Source: Ensifer sesbaniae (GTDB lineage Bacteria; Pseudomonadota; Alphaproteobacteria; Rhizobiales; Rhizobiaceae). Taken from it: 64,000 nucleotides of DNA. Below the pieces are notes generated by a model, which saw only the letters and a list, made by a program, of their open reading frames with translations, was not told the origin of the DNA and did no database searches. Positions 1 to 9,457 of this stretch are shown in pieces; positions within the stretch are counted from its first letter, which is position 1; every line of letters begins with the position of its first letter. The DNA is taken from NCBI RefSeq assembly GCF_013283665.1, contig NZ_JABEKU010000005.1, positions 1 to 64,000 of the forward strand, written 5' to 3'. A program made the translations under genes and the position numbers.

Positions 1-1
1 C

Positions 2-559
2 TTCAATCGTCGCTTTGGCAAGCCGCCGCGCAATCCGAAGGACATGCATCGGCCGTTTGCCGCGCATGAGAACCTCGATGGCGCCATGTGCCGCAAGGAG
101 ATCCGCAAGCTGTCGCAGTCGCTGACGCTGCGCTATGACAAGGTGATGTTCATCCTCGATCCGACCGACCTCGCCACGGCGCTGGCCGGCCAGAAGGTCA
201 TTGTCTGCGACTATCCCGATGGTCGCCTCGAGGTCACCCATGAGGGTACCTCCCTGCCCTACAGAACCTTCGACACGCTGCGCTCGGTGCACCGCTCCGA
301 GGTGGTTGACAACAAGCGGCTGGACGACATGCTTTCGATCGTGGCCGAGATGCAGGCCGGACGCGAGCAACAGCGCAGCAAGAGCGGACCGCGCCGCAGC
401 GGCCAGACGGACCATATGTTCGGCATTCGCGACGGCAGTCAGAGCAATGGCTACCAAAAGCGCGGCACCAAGCCTGGCCGGAAGACGGATTTTACCAAGG
501 ATCCGGTGGTCATCGCCAAGCGCCAGCAAGCCCTCGCGCAGCTGAAAGCGGCGGAGTGA
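2..559 (+). pseudogene. ISNCY-type transposase, C-terminal part (cut by window start)
   Basis: The open frame enters from the left edge and ends at 559, so only the last ~185 residues of a transposase are visible. It reads through FNRRFGKPPRNPKDMHRPF and then a C-terminal region rich in Arg/Lys. From memory this tail resembles the C-terminal end of ISNCY-family (IS1202-like) transposases of rhizobia, whose catalytic residues would lie further left. It cannot be said whether the full gene is intact. The first internal ATG is at 44 but codon use runs in frame from base 2, so the gene starts outside the window. Family assignment is recognition from the sequence only. Confidence 0.6.
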
Positions 560-792
560 TCGGGGTGTCAAAGCTAAAGTTTATCTTGCAGCTGGAGCCA
601 TCCGCCGCCGACCGGGCTGCGCAACCCTGACCAGCTCCACCCGGCCGGCGGCTTGCGTCTACGTACTTTGTAAATATAGCAACTTGCAAACGCAGTAATC
701 AGGAATAGGATGATGTCGCATTTCTAAGTTGACTACTTTGTCTCATCTTTAAATAGCTGTGACAAGCCATGTAGGGGGGTGGATTCAAGGAT

Positions 793-1880
793 GAAGTGCG
801 ACTTGCGATAGATACCAATGGGTTGTCACTCGCAAGGAATGGCTCATGAGACGCACCTACTCCCAAATCGATATGGACGAACGTCGTAGGATCGCCCGCT
901 GGCGAGCGGCTGGCCTGAGTGCCACTGTTATCGCCGAGAAGCTTGGGCGGCACCGCTCGACGATTTTCCGTGAGCTCAGCCGCAATGCTTTTGAGGATGC
1001 GCAAATGCCGGAGCTCAGCGGCTACTACTGCGTCACCGCCAATGAGATGGCGCGTGAGCGCAGAGCCAAGCTGCGCAAGCTTGCTCGGTTTGCGCATGTG
1101 CGCCGATCGGTGATCGAGCGGATCATGCATGGCTGGTCGCCGCAGCAGATCGCCGGCCGCATGCGGCTGGAGCGTCATCCGATTTCCGTCAGCTACGAGA
1201 CGATCTACAAATTCGCCTATTCTCCAGACGGTCAGGCCATCAAGCTATGGCGACATCTGCCGGAACGGCGTGCGAGACGTCGGCCACGGCACGCCAGGCG
1301 GCGCCATGGCCGTCGTTTCAGCCCAGAACTCAACATACTCCACCGCCCGGACTCGGTGGCCGAACGCAAGCAGTTCGGGCATTGGGAGTGCGATCTCATT
1401 CAGTTTCGCAAGAAGTTCGGCAAGGCCAATGTGACGTCGCTGGTTGAGCGGGTCAGCCGCTTTGCCGTCCTCCTCCGCAACAACGACCGCCAGTCGCGGC
1501 CGATCATGGAAGGGCTGATCCAGGTGCTGCAGTCCCTGCCCCACGCTGCTCGACGCTCCATCACCTTCGACCGTGGCACTGAGTTCAGCGAGTGGCCTTA
1601 TCTGCAGGCTGGCATTGGAGCGCAGCCATGGTTTTGTGATCCGCAGTCGCCCTGGCAGAAAGGCACGGTCGAGAACACCAATGGCCGCGCGCGCAAATGG
1701 CTTTCGAGAGAGGTTGATCCCCTGTCGATCACTGATGGTGACCTCAAGGACATCTGCGATCAGCTTAACTCGACACCGCGGAAATGCCTCGGCTACCGAA
1801 CGCCCGCGGAAGTGTTCCGCAAGAAACTACTCGCGCATATGCGACGTGTCGGTTAGCATTGCACGCGCAAGTCGCAGTTC
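793..1880 (+). mobile_element. IS30-family insertion sequence
   Basis: A 1.09 kb element bounded by imperfect terminal inverted repeats: GAAGTGCGACTTGCG at 793-807 and its reverse complement at 1866-1880, differing at one of 15 bases. It carries one transposase gene (846-1856), the usual IS30 layout. I did not find a clear target duplication. The true outer ends could lie a few bases beyond the repeats. Confidence 0.75.
846..1856 (+). CDS. IS30 family transposase
   Basis: A 336-residue DDE transposase that moves the surrounding IS30 element. The N-terminal ~60 residues form an HTH (RTYSQIDMDERRRIARWRAAG, then AEKLGRHRSTIFRELSRN) typical of IS30. The catalytic core follows with Asp in GHWECDLIQF, Asp in TFDRGTEF and Glu in WQKGTVENTNGRARKW. 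Length and all three acidic residues agree with an intact protein. It starts 39 bases inside the left inverted repeat and stops 10 bases before the right one. Confidence 0.93.
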   Translation: MRRTYSQIDMDERRRIARWRAAGLSATVIAEKLGRHRSTIFRELSRNAFEDAQMPELSGYYCVTANEMARERRAKLRKLARFAHVRRSVIERIMHGWSPQQIAGRMRLERHPISVSYETIYKFAYSPDGQAIKLWRHLPERRARRRPRHARRRHGRRFSPELNILHRPDSVAERKQFGHWECDLIQFRKKFGKANVTSLVERVSRFAVLLRNNDRQSRPIMEGLIQVLQSLPHAARRSITFDRGTEFSEWPYLQAGIGAQPWFCDPQSPWQKGTVENTNGRARKWLSREVDPLSITDGDLKDICDQLNSTPRKCLGYRTPAEVFRKKLLAHMRRVG

Positions 1881-2043
1881 GGCATGAACTCACAGCACCA
1901 ATAACATAACAAAAGCGACCAGGCACCAACCCAACTGGTGGAAGTCTTCCCGAGACGAAACCCGCCAAAAATTCTGTCTGCGTCAACTTGATTGGCCGGT
2001 GCGTGAACATTAGTGTGCCCGCATTTAACTGGGAGGGGGCTTG

Positions 2044-2322
2044 ATGCCGACGGGCAAAGTGAAGTTTTTCAATGCAGACAAAGGCTTCGGCTTCATCACA
2101 CCGGATACTGCTGGCGTCGATGTGTTCGTTCATGTCTCGGCACTCCAATATGGGGACGTGCTGAAAAAAGGTCAGACGGTGTCATACGATCTCGGACAAG
2201 ATCGCAAGACCGGAAAAACAAAGGCCGAAACGTCAGACCTTTCTGACGCTAAAATCCAGGCGCTCCAGCAGCTCTACCGGGACATGGTTGTCTCAGAATC
2301 GGAAAGGATCACCAGATCCTAA
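2044..2322 (+). CDS. Cold-shock domain protein (CspA-like)
   Basis: A 92-residue cytoplasmic nucleic-acid chaperone of the cold-shock family. The cold-shock domain occupies residues 1-65, with RNP1-like KGFGFITPD and RNP2-like VFVHVSAL, both carrying the aromatic residues that stack on bases. The C-terminal ~25 residues ([15 protein letters not shown]) extend beyond a minimal CspA. The ATG at 2044 is preferred over the TTG at 2041 because a GGGAGGGGG ribosome-binding site ends about 5 bases upstream. It lies alone between an IS30 element and the transfer region; no operon partner is evident. Confidence 0.93.
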   Translation: MPTGKVKFFNADKGFGFITPDTAGVDVFVHVSALQYGDVLKKGQTVSYDLGQDRKTGKTKAETSDLSDAKIQALQQLYRDMVVSESERITRS

Positions 2323-2346
2323 ACCGGGGCGTTGCGTGGGGGGAAC

Positions 2347-2616
2347 ATGGCGATTGAGACGGTCGGCGCAGGGCACATGGGCAGCGGCATAGCCTGTGCG
2401 TTTGCCCTGGATGTCGATGCGGAAGCCCTCGTTTCCGCTGCGGAAAGCGTCGCACCGCAGCCCGATGAAGTGATCGAGAGCGGCAATCTTGTGCGAGCTG
2501 ATAAAATGGCCACCGTGGCCCGTATGGCCACAACAGCAACCCCGGGGGACCTCGGCACCAGCTGCAGGAAAAGGCTTTTACGACTCCGCGGCGATGTTCC
2601 GGCGCCAAGCCGTTGA
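2347..2616 (+). pseudogene. Short Rossmann-fold dehydrogenase remnant
   Basis: The predicted N-terminus reads MAIETVGAGHMGSGIACAFAL, a dinucleotide-binding GxGxxGxG motif like that of 3-hydroxyacyl-CoA or 3-hydroxyacid dehydrogenases. After about 50 residues the similarity to anything recognisable fades and the frame stops, so only a start of a dehydrogenase is left. It sits in the ~520-base space between the cold-shock gene and the end of traA; nothing else was recognised there. The exact family is uncertain. Confidence 0.4.
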
Positions 2617-2842
2617 GCGTTATGACTTGCACTGCCGGCCGTGAATGGTGTCGCCAAATCCGCGATGGCAGGACAGAAGCTGACGCCTGATGGCGCCCTC
2701 CTTCCTCTCAACCAATGTCGAGTTACCCGACATCGAGCCTGCAGCGAGAGATTGTAAATCTGTCGAAGCTGATGGAACCCCAGTTGGAGGCCAGAGATAT
2801 CTGCGGGTTTCGAGGCGAAGCCTGTGCTTTGCTTCGATAATT

Positions 2843-5800
2843 TTACATCCCCAAACCCAACCCCTTCTTCAGTCCTCGTGTAAGCTCATATTTTTGGCTC
2901 AACTCCGCCCTATGCGCGCGATCAACGATGCGAGCGACCTCGTTGATGCGCTCGATCTTCGCGGTGTCAGCTAACTGAAGTCGATCGAGTTCCTTCTTGA
3001 ACGAACGGGGGTCTGAGCTGCCAAAGCGCTGTTCAAGCGCACGCGCGGTCCGCTTTGCCTCTTCGAGTGCGTCTCTTCCTTCGGGATTGCGAGCGAGCTC
3101 TTCCACGAATTGCGCCTTCTGCGCGTGGGGTAAGCTATCGAGGTGCTTCAGGATGCCCTCACTGCGCGGCGTGAGTCCGGGGATTTCGACGACGTCGCGC
3201 TTTTCCCGCTGCCAGGTCTCAGCGTCGCGCTCCGCCTCAAGTCGCCGCGTCCATGTCTCGGCGGCAGCTGCAACACGATTACCAAAGGCGCTTGCGAATT
3301 GACGGGCAGCCTTGCGCTCTTTGTTCTGGCCAAATAGCCCTACCCTGCCCTGCAACTCACCGAACTGCTCTGGCCGCTCTGCGATAGATTTGGCAAGCGT
3401 CTCCCCAGTCACACTCTTCTCGACAATCGCTGAACCGATCTTGGCGGCGGCGGCATCGGCATCGATGTAAATGCGTCGCCCGAGCGACCGCACCGACTCC
3501 ATTTCGCGATCGAAGTTAGGCTTGGCTCTTTCGCGCGCCATGTCGTCGACCGTGCGGGCGTAAGAGGTGAGTGCCGGAATAAGCAGCTCGATCATCCGGC
3601 GCGCATCGGCTTGTTTTTCTGACGCTGCAGCCTGGACGGCGTTCGAAAGCTTACGATCGGCAGTCTCCCTCGTTGAATTTCTTTGGGACGAGCGATCCTG
3701 AGCGGGGCCAATCTGGATCTCGCTGCTTATTCCAAGCTGTTCGGCCAACCCTCGCCGCTCGGCAAAGGCGCCGGTATAGTCGAGCGTTGTTTCCTTCGCA
3801 CCTGAGCGCCCCATGCTGAGGCTGAGCGCCTTCATGTCTTTCAGTTCGTCTCGACCCGCATAGAGCTGAACTTCATCGCGATGGCGGGTCATCGCAACGT
3901 AGGAAAGATGACGATCCATGGTTCTCGACGCCATGACAAAGGCATGATCAACGGTCGACCCCTGCGACTTATGAATCGTCGTGGCGTACCCATGATCAAA
4001 GCTTTGGTAACTGTTGACCGGTATGGAGATCGCGCGAGCGCTGTTGCTGCTGCCAGCTCCGCCGTCGAGACGAAAATGTAGTGCGTCCGGCTCGACGGCG
4101 ATCACGGTACCGAGCATACCGTTTTTCACACCCATATCGCGATTGTTCTCGAGAAGGACGATGCGATCGCCACGCGCGAAGGCCCGCTCGCCGTCATTCG
4201 TCCGATAGACGATTTCCTGCCCAAGAGAAGCCTGTTCCTCGCTGCCCTTCGCCAACAGACCACGCTCCTGAAGGCCGGAACGGATCTCGGCATTGATCGC
4301 CCTCACATCGATGCGCCGATGGGCGAGTGCGATGCGGGAGCCGGCTGGACGCGCTTCGTTGTCTGCCAGGTAATCTTGCACCAGGGACGTTCTTGCCTGA
4401 TCTCGGTTTTCGCGAAACTGGATCGCATGGTGCTCAGCATAAAGCGCAAGCCCCTCCCCCGTGCGGTGCGTGGCAAACGCGGTCGAGGCCTCGCGCTGCC
4501 AAGCCGTGCGCTGGCGGCGGATTTCAGAGAGTTGCACCGCGCCGATGTGTTCGACAATCGCGCGGAACGGAGAACCGGCGCCGATCGCTTGCAGCTGTTC
4601 GTGATCACCCACAAGAACAAGTTTGGCGCCGGAGGTTTCGGCCTGCCTGACGAAACGTGCAAGCTGTCGGCTGCCAAGCATGCCGGCTTCGTCGATGACG
4701 AGAACGTCATTGCTGGTAAGCAGGCATTTGCCGTTTTGCCAACCGTACTCCCAGGAGGCGAGCGTACGCGCCGCAATGCCGGATGACTCTTCGAGCCCTT
4801 CGGCTGCCTTGCCGGCAAGGGCAGCACCATGAACGCGGTAACCTTGCGCGGCCCAGGCGCTCCTTGCCGCCGCGAGCATCGTCGACTTGCCCGCTCCAGC
4901 AAATCCGATCACGGCGGCAATCTGCTCAGACCCCGTGATGTGACGCACGGCGAGACGCTGTTCTTCGCTGAGCCCGACACACATGTTCGCCTGGTCTTGA
5001 TCCGCTGTTGGCTGCTGCTGCCGAGGCTTGGACGCGGACAGATTGGCGCGAATGGCCGCGTCCTGAATCTCCAGCGCTCGCTCGACGTGTTGCGGACGAA
5101 CAGGGTGACTGGAGCGATGTCCCATCCGTTCTGAACGTGCTGCCATTGCGTGTTCGGTCTCGACCATCTCCCGTGTCGAATAGCGCGCAAGTTCAGTCTC
5201 GGTTTCGGGCTTCAACTCAACAAGTGTCGGTGATGCCATGACAGCCGCAAAGGCATTGTGGAAACCTTGTGGATCGTCAATGTAGCGATGCAACGCCCGC
5301 GCCACGTCATGACGATCGAACACGCTCTTTTCGCAGGTGATGATGGTGAGTACCTGCTCGGGTTTTCTCCGGATCAATTGCGCATTCAAGCGCGCCGCCT
5401 TGGGATCGATTTTGTCGCGCGACACCTCCAAGCCACGACGGTCCATCTGCGAGGCGTGAACGCCCATGTGCTCCGTTGGCTCGATCTCCAGACCGCGCTC
5501 CACATGCGAGCGATGATCGACGCGAACGTCCAGTCCGAGCCGCGTCAAATGACGGTTGGTGTGATGCTCGAACAGTTCTCTGATCTCGCGGAGTTGCATA
5601 TGCGAGGTCGGCTGATTGTTCTCGAGCAGCCACTTGTTCTCTCGCTCGATCAACGTCTTTTCTGCGAGCCCCTGCTCCGTCACCACCCGCGTTGTCATCA
5701 CCACATGAGCGTGAAAGTTACGGATGTCAGTTTCGCCCTGCGGCTGGTGGATGGAGAAGTCGACTGCTGCACCGTAGCGGTTCGCAAGCTCGCGCGCGAA

Positions 5801-6124
5801 GTCACGGGTCAGCGCCAGGCGATCGGCGGCATCGATCTCATGCGGAAGCGCCACTTCGAATTCGCGCGCGACGCGAGCGTCCTTGCGATGCTCCGCCTTC
5901 TCCACCGCATTCCAGAGCACTGAACGATCGAGTGCCCAGGCGGCATCGACACCATCCGGAAGAACGATTTCAGAATGCTCGACGCCGTGCTTGCGCGTGA
6001 AATCATGCACCATGCCATCGCGCTCATTCAGCATCTTTGTCGCCGTCCGATAAGCGATGGCGGCGACCGCGCTGCGGCCGCCGCTTCGAGCGATCGGCTT
6101 CATGCTGCAATGGTAGATGGCCAA
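2843..6124 (-). CDS. traA: Conjugal transfer relaxase/helicase TraA
   Basis: A ~1093-residue MOB_Q-type relaxase fused to a RecD-like helicase, which nicks oriT and unwinds the transferred strand. The N-terminal relaxase domain begins LAIYHCSMKPIARSGGRSA and contains the metal-binding HUH-like segment DIRNFHAHVVMTT near residue 145. A Walker A motif GFAGAGKSTML lies near residue 410, followed by VLVIDEAGMLG (Walker B) and the SF1 helicase motif ATTIHKSQG. I chose the TTG at 6122-6124 because GGAGAG lies 6 bases before it and because the longer in-frame ATG at 6172 would place the start inside the oriT inverted repeat. The size is normal for rhizobial TraA. Transcription is divergent from traC. 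Confidence 0.93.
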   Translation of the reverse strand: MAIYHCSMKPIARSGGRSAVAAIAYRTATKMLNERDGMVHDFTRKHGVEHSEIVLPDGVDAAWALDRSVLWNAVEKAEHRKDARVAREFEVALPHEIDAADRLALTRDFARELANRYGAAVDFSIHQPQGETDIRNFHAHVVMTTRVVTEQGLAEKTLIERENKWLLENNQPTSHMQLREIRELFEHHTNRHLTRLGLDVRVDHRSHVERGLEIEPTEHMGVHASQMDRRGLEVSRDKIDPKAARLNAQLIRRKPEQVLTIITCEKSVFDRHDVARALHRYIDDPQGFHNAFAAVMASPTLVELKPETETELARYSTREMVETEHAMAARSERMGHRSSHPVRPQHVERALEIQDAAIRANLSASKPRQQQPTADQDQANMCVGLSEEQRLAVRHITGSEQIAAVIGFAGAGKSTMLAAARSAWAAQGYRVHGAALAGKAAEGLEESSGIAARTLASWEYGWQNGKCLLTSNDVLVIDEAGMLGSRQLARFVRQAETSGAKLVLVGDHEQLQAIGAGSPFRAIVEHIGAVQLSEIRRQRTAWQREASTAFATHRTGEGLALYAEHHAIQFRENRDQARTSLVQDYLADNEARPAGSRIALAHRRIDVRAINAEIRSGLQERGLLAKGSEEQASLGQEIVYRTNDGERAFARGDRIVLLENNRDMGVKNGMLGTVIAVEPDALHFRLDGGAGSSNSARAISIPVNSYQSFDHGYATTIHKSQGSTVDHAFVMASRTMDRHLSYVAMTRHRDEVQLYAGRDELKDMKALSLSMGRSGAKETTLDYTGAFAERRGLAEQLGISSEIQIGPAQDRSSQRNSTRETADRKLSNAVQAAASEKQADARRMIELLIPALTSYARTVDDMARERAKPNFDREMESVRSLGRRIYIDADAAAAKIGSAIVEKSVTGETLAKSIAERPEQFGELQGRVGLFGQNKERKAARQFASAFGNRVAAAAETWTRRLEAERDAETWQREKRDVVEIPGLTPRSEGILKHLDSLPHAQKAQFVEELARNPEGRDALEEAKRTARALEQRFGSSDPRSFKKELDRLQLADTAKIERINEVARIVDRAHRAELSQKYELTRGLKKGLGLGM

Positions 6125-6159
6125 GCGACACTCTCCAAAGTCGCACAACCATACCAAGC

Positions 6160-6196
6160 GCTGAGTTGCCATGCAACTCGTAAGTGCGCCCTTGTA
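6160..6196. other. oriT: Origin of transfer (oriT), RSF1010/Ti-like
   Basis: An inverted repeat GAGTTGC (6163-6169) / GCAACTC (6173-6179) with a 3-base loop is followed one base later by TAAGTGCGCCCT (6181-6192). This is the arrangement of the RSF1010/R1162 and Ti-plasmid oriT: a hairpin next to a nick region of the form TAAGTGCG/CCCT. The location between divergent traA and traC is the expected one. The nick position itself is inferred from the family. Confidence 0.85.
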
Positions 6197-6350
6197 GACT
6201 TCGTTCGCTCCGCTCCCTCCGTCCGGGATTATGCAAGATGCACGTTTCCCCTGCTAATTCAGGGTTGTGCATTCCGCAATGTCGAATACCTTCCGCACAC
6301 AACGCGCAATGGCAGAAACTCTGGAGAATCACGAGCATTAGGAGAATCGC

Positions 6351-6647
6351 ATGGCACGCAAGTCGATCTCACAGCGCCTCGCCGAACTGGAAGAGCGCAA
6401 GAAGACGCTCAAAGCTCGGCTTGGAAAACAGGCGCGCGCCCAGGACACGCGTCGCAAGATCCTGCTTGGCGCACTGGTGCTTCACCGGCTGGAGCACTCG
6501 AACGATCCCGATTTTACGCGTCGTATGAGAGACTGGCTGCGGCGAGAGTTGCCCGGCTTTCTCACGCGTGACGGTGATCAGGATCTCTTTGCCGACCTGC
6601 TCAACCCTGCAACGACCAGCGCAGGCACGGGAGGATCCGCAGGATGA
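6351..6647 (+). CDS. traC: Conjugal transfer protein TraC
   Basis: A 98-residue basic protein starting MARKSISQRLAELEERKKTL, with a predicted N-terminal coiled coil, matching the small TraC accessory of Ti-type relaxosomes that assists TraA at oriT. It is the first gene on the plus strand after oriT. GGAG-like purines precede the ATG (ATTAGGAGAATCGC). A second, more diverged relative lies at 7394-7705. No frameshift or truncation is visible. Confidence 0.82.
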   Translation: MARKSISQRLAELEERKKTLKARLGKQARAQDTRRKILLGALVLHRLEHSNDPDFTRRMRDWLRRELPGFLTRDGDQDLFADLLNPATTSAGTGGSAG

Positions 6648-6890
6648 ATGAAGTGGCACTAGCCTGTGCAGTATTCAAAAACATGATGCGAGAGGCCGCG
6701 CGTTTACCATCACTGTTGCAACCATCGATATTAAATGGCAAAAGACATAAACGCCGCAATTGCATGATATCTGATCAACCTTTGAGATGGGAACGTCGAT
6801 GATCGACAATCAGGCGTCTGCATCATGGCGAGTTGCAAGGTACGGACGGCGGCCAGATCTGTTGGTCGCCCCACGGGAATACATCACTTC

Positions 6891-6910
6891 GTGATCGCTC
6901 ATGCGATCAC
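6891..6910. repeat. Perfect 8-bp hairpin in the traC downstream gap
   Basis: GTGATCGC / GCGATCAC with a TCAT loop. It lies in the 297-base gap between traC and the next gene, about 35 bases before that gene's ATG. No T-run follows, so it may be an operator or mRNA hairpin rather than a terminator. I see no other gene in the gap. Confidence 0.5.
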
Positions 6911-6944
6911 GCTCCCGATCGACGGAGAGTAGAAGGATTAGGCC

Positions 6945-7391
6945 ATGTCACGCAAAGCCATAAGGGCCAAACTTGCCGAGGTTCGCAGACCTCCGTGGCG
7001 ACTGCTGATCACCAGTGTTCGTGCAGACGCGCTGGCGCTCAGCACCGAGACGAACAACGCCCTCACCCGCATCTTCGAACTCTTGCCCCACCTCGGCAGC
7101 CTCACCATTCAAACCACGACTGGCGATATCCGCGTGACGCGGGACTTTGCAAGCGGCTATGCGGCTGAAGTCGATCGGATGCTTGCCGAGATTTTCCGGA
7201 ATGATCCGGCTGTAACGGGTATCGTTGTTCCGGCCACCGGCACGGCGCCGGAGCATACCGCCACACACGACAATCCCTATTGGTCACCGGACGGCAAAAC
7301 GCTGGCTGCCGTTGATGCGGCGTTGGCGTCGGGCGAGATCACACCCCAGGAAGCCATCGACAGAATAAAAGCCGTCAGCACGCGGAGTTAG
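6945..7391 (+). CDS. Hypothetical protein in the tra operon
   Basis: A 148-residue protein of unknown function. The first ~15 residues (MSRKAIRAKLAEVRRP) are basic and resemble the start of TraC; the remainder is a mixed alpha/beta sequence with no catalytic motif I recognise. The C-terminus (YWSPDGKTLAAVDAALASGEITPQEAIDRIKA) looks like a short helical 'SHOCT'-like tail, which is only an impression. AAGGA purines precede the ATG. Its stop is two bases before the next gene, so it probably belongs to the traC-traG transcript. Confidence 0.72.
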   Translation: MSRKAIRAKLAEVRRPPWRLLITSVRADALALSTETNNALTRIFELLPHLGSLTIQTTTGDIRVTRDFASGYAAEVDRMLAEIFRNDPAVTGIVVPATGTAPEHTATHDNPYWSPDGKTLAAVDAALASGEITPQEAIDRIKAVSTRS

Positions 7392-7393
7392 GA

Positions 7394-7705
7394 ATGGTCC
7401 GAAAATCCATCGACCCGTCCTTGGCCGAGCTGGCGGCACAACGTTCTGCTCACAAGACGCGGCTGTCGAAACCAGAGCGAGCCAACGACGCGCGCCCGAA
7501 GGCGCTGCTTGATGCGTTCTTCCTGCCTCGATTTGAAAACGCAGGCGATCCGGAATTCACCAATCGCCTCGGTGACTCTTTCCACCGCGCGCTTCCGGGC
7601 TACCTCACCCGTCATAGTGGTGAGGCGTCGTTTGTGGATCGCTTCAACGCGAAGCACGCTTGCGAACCCGTCAGCACCTCCCCTTCCACGGACGAACCCA
7701 CATGA
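7394..7705 (+). CDS. TraC-like protein, second copy
   Basis: A 103-residue paralogue of TraC: it begins MVRKSIDPSLAELAAQRSA and shares the downstream pattern of an LLDAFFLPRFENAGDPEF segment with LLGALVLHRLEHSNDPDF in the first copy. It lies two bases after the preceding gene and its TGA overlaps the TraG ATG (ATGA), implying translational coupling. The coiled-coil register is less regular than in traC, so it may be a diverged accessory or be decaying; both readings fit. It occupies the place where Ti plasmids carry traD. Confidence 0.72.
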   Translation: MVRKSIDPSLAELAAQRSAHKTRLSKPERANDARPKALLDAFFLPRFENAGDPEFTNRLGDSFHRALPGYLTRHSGEASFVDRFNAKHACEPVSTSPSTDEPT

Positions 7706-9348
7706 GAGTGACGAAAGCATTTTCGACCATGTTTCGCCTGGCGGTTCAAAACCCCGGCTGGGCATTCGCCAACCTGGTCGCGGTTGCGCTGAGCAAGAGC
7801 GGCTTGCAGTTCGCCGCTATCTATATGGGGCTTGTTATCGCTGCCGGCGTTACGGCCGGACCGATGTTCTTGGAGGCCGGGTTTCAAGAAGGCACGTGGG
7901 TATGGGGCGTTTTCAACATCGCGTTCATGACCTTCATGGCGCTGCTCTTCCTGGCGATGATCGCCCCGTCCGTCTTAATCCATTTCGGGCACCTCGACGC
8001 CGAGACGCACGGCTCGGCTCGCTTTGCGAGCGACAGGGAGGTTGCTCACCTCGCCCGCGCCGACTCCGGCCTCCTGATTGGCCGCGATCCGAAGAGCGGG
8101 AAGCTACTGCGTTACGACGGTCCGGCCCATCTGTTGACCATGGCGCCGACGCGAACCGGCAAGGGAGTAGGAACAATCATCCCAAACCTGCTCACCGCTG
8201 ACCGCTCGGTGATCTGCATTGACCCCAAGGGCGAAAATGCGAAGATCGCCGGCCGTGCCCGCCAGCAATTCGGCCCTGTCCATGTCCTCGACCCCTTCGG
8301 CGTGACCGGCACGCCCTCGGCTGCGTTCAATCCGCTCGACGCGCTTGATCCTGATGGACTCGATGTTGCGGAAGATGCCAGTACTCTAGCCGACGCACTC
8401 GTGTTCGACGAACCGGGCATGGCAGGCGAGGCTCATTGGAACGAGGAAGCCAAGGCACTCATCGCCGGCTTGATCCTGAAAATTGTTGCTGCGGAATCTC
8501 CCGCCCGCCGTCACCTTGGAACCCTACGCGAATATCTCACCCTCGCCCCCGAACGTTTTGCCGCCTTGCTCAAACGCATGCAGGACATGGACGAGGCTGG
8601 CGGGCTGATTGCTCGCGCCGCCAACCGCCACCTTGGCAAGTCCGATCGGGAAGCCGCCGGCGTACTCTCCGCCGCGCAGCGTCACACGCATTTCCTCGAT
8701 TCACCGCGTATGACGACCGTTCTCGGACGGTCGGACTTCCGCTTTGCCGATCTCAAACACCGCAATGCATCGGTCTTCCTCGTCCTCCCGCCCGATCGGC
8801 TCTCCACCTATTCCAGATGGCTGCGCTTGCTCATCACCCAGAGCCTGCTGGACGTGGCCCGCGATCCCGCGAAACCGGAAGCGCCGGTTCTCTACCTGCT
8901 TGATGAGTTCGCTGCCCTCGGTCACCTGGCACCCGTCGAACGCGCTATGGGCCTCATGGCCGGCTATGGTGTCCAGCTCTGGCCCATCCTTCAGGACGTT
9001 CACCAACTCCGTGCGACTTACGGACAGCGGGCGGGCACCTTCCTATCGAATGCCGGCGCGCTACAGGTGTTCGGCGTCAACGACCACGATAGCGCGCGGC
9101 TCGTCTCTGATCTGGTCGGACAGGAAACTGTCGTCTTCCAGACCATGGCCCGTGCGCTTGACTCCGAGAAGTCAGGAATCTCCTACAGCCAGCAACACAC
9201 GGGCCGCCCACTGCTCACGCCGGATGAAGTCCGCAGCATAGCGCAGCACATCGAATTGCTGTTCTTGGCAGGACAACGACCGATCATCGCCGGGAAACTA
9301 GCCTATTACGCCGATCCCGAGTTCCGAGGGTTGTATGATGCTCCCTGA
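7702..9348 (+). CDS. traG: Type IV coupling protein TraG (VirD4 family)
   Basis: A 548-residue inner-membrane ATPase that connects the TraA relaxosome to the type IV secretion channel. Two N-terminal hydrophobic stretches (about residues 25-45 and 60-85) anchor it; the ATPase domain has Walker A in TMAPTRTGKGVGTIIPN and Walker B in PVLYLLDEFAALGHL. The start at 7702 is chosen because its ATG overlaps the upstream stop; the longer frame from 7660 lies inside the neighbouring gene. It ends YYADPEFRGLYDAP, the usual end of the conserved domain, making it somewhat shorter than many TraG proteins. No trb (channel) genes are in the window. Confidence 0.93.
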   Translation: MRVTKAFSTMFRLAVQNPGWAFANLVAVALSKSGLQFAAIYMGLVIAAGVTAGPMFLEAGFQEGTWVWGVFNIAFMTFMALLFLAMIAPSVLIHFGHLDAETHGSARFASDREVAHLARADSGLLIGRDPKSGKLLRYDGPAHLLTMAPTRTGKGVGTIIPNLLTADRSVICIDPKGENAKIAGRARQQFGPVHVLDPFGVTGTPSAAFNPLDALDPDGLDVAEDASTLADALVFDEPGMAGEAHWNEEAKALIAGLILKIVAAESPARRHLGTLREYLTLAPERFAALLKRMQDMDEAGGLIARAANRHLGKSDREAAGVLSAAQRHTHFLDSPRMTTVLGRSDFRFADLKHRNASVFLVLPPDRLSTYSRWLRLLITQSLLDVARDPAKPEAPVLYLLDEFAALGHLAPVERAMGLMAGYGVQLWPILQDVHQLRATYGQRAGTFLSNAGALQVFGVNDHDSARLVSDLVGQETVVFQTMARALDSEKSGISYSQQHTGRPLLTPDEVRSIAQHIELLFLAGQRPIIAGKLAYYADPEFRGLYDAP

Positions 9349-9457
9349 ACGCCTTGCCCATCCGTCCGGCTTGCCCATCTGCCCGACAGGACGCGTCGCG
9401 ACCTGGAGCGCGCAGCGCAAATCCCGTTCCTAGTCCGCAATAATTGGAAGAGAAAAC

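Noticed and set aside
5258-5923. Long open frame on the plus strand inside traA (221 codons)
   Set aside because: It is antisense to a well-supported relaxase gene, has no recognisable motif, and its length follows from the high G+C codon pattern of traA.
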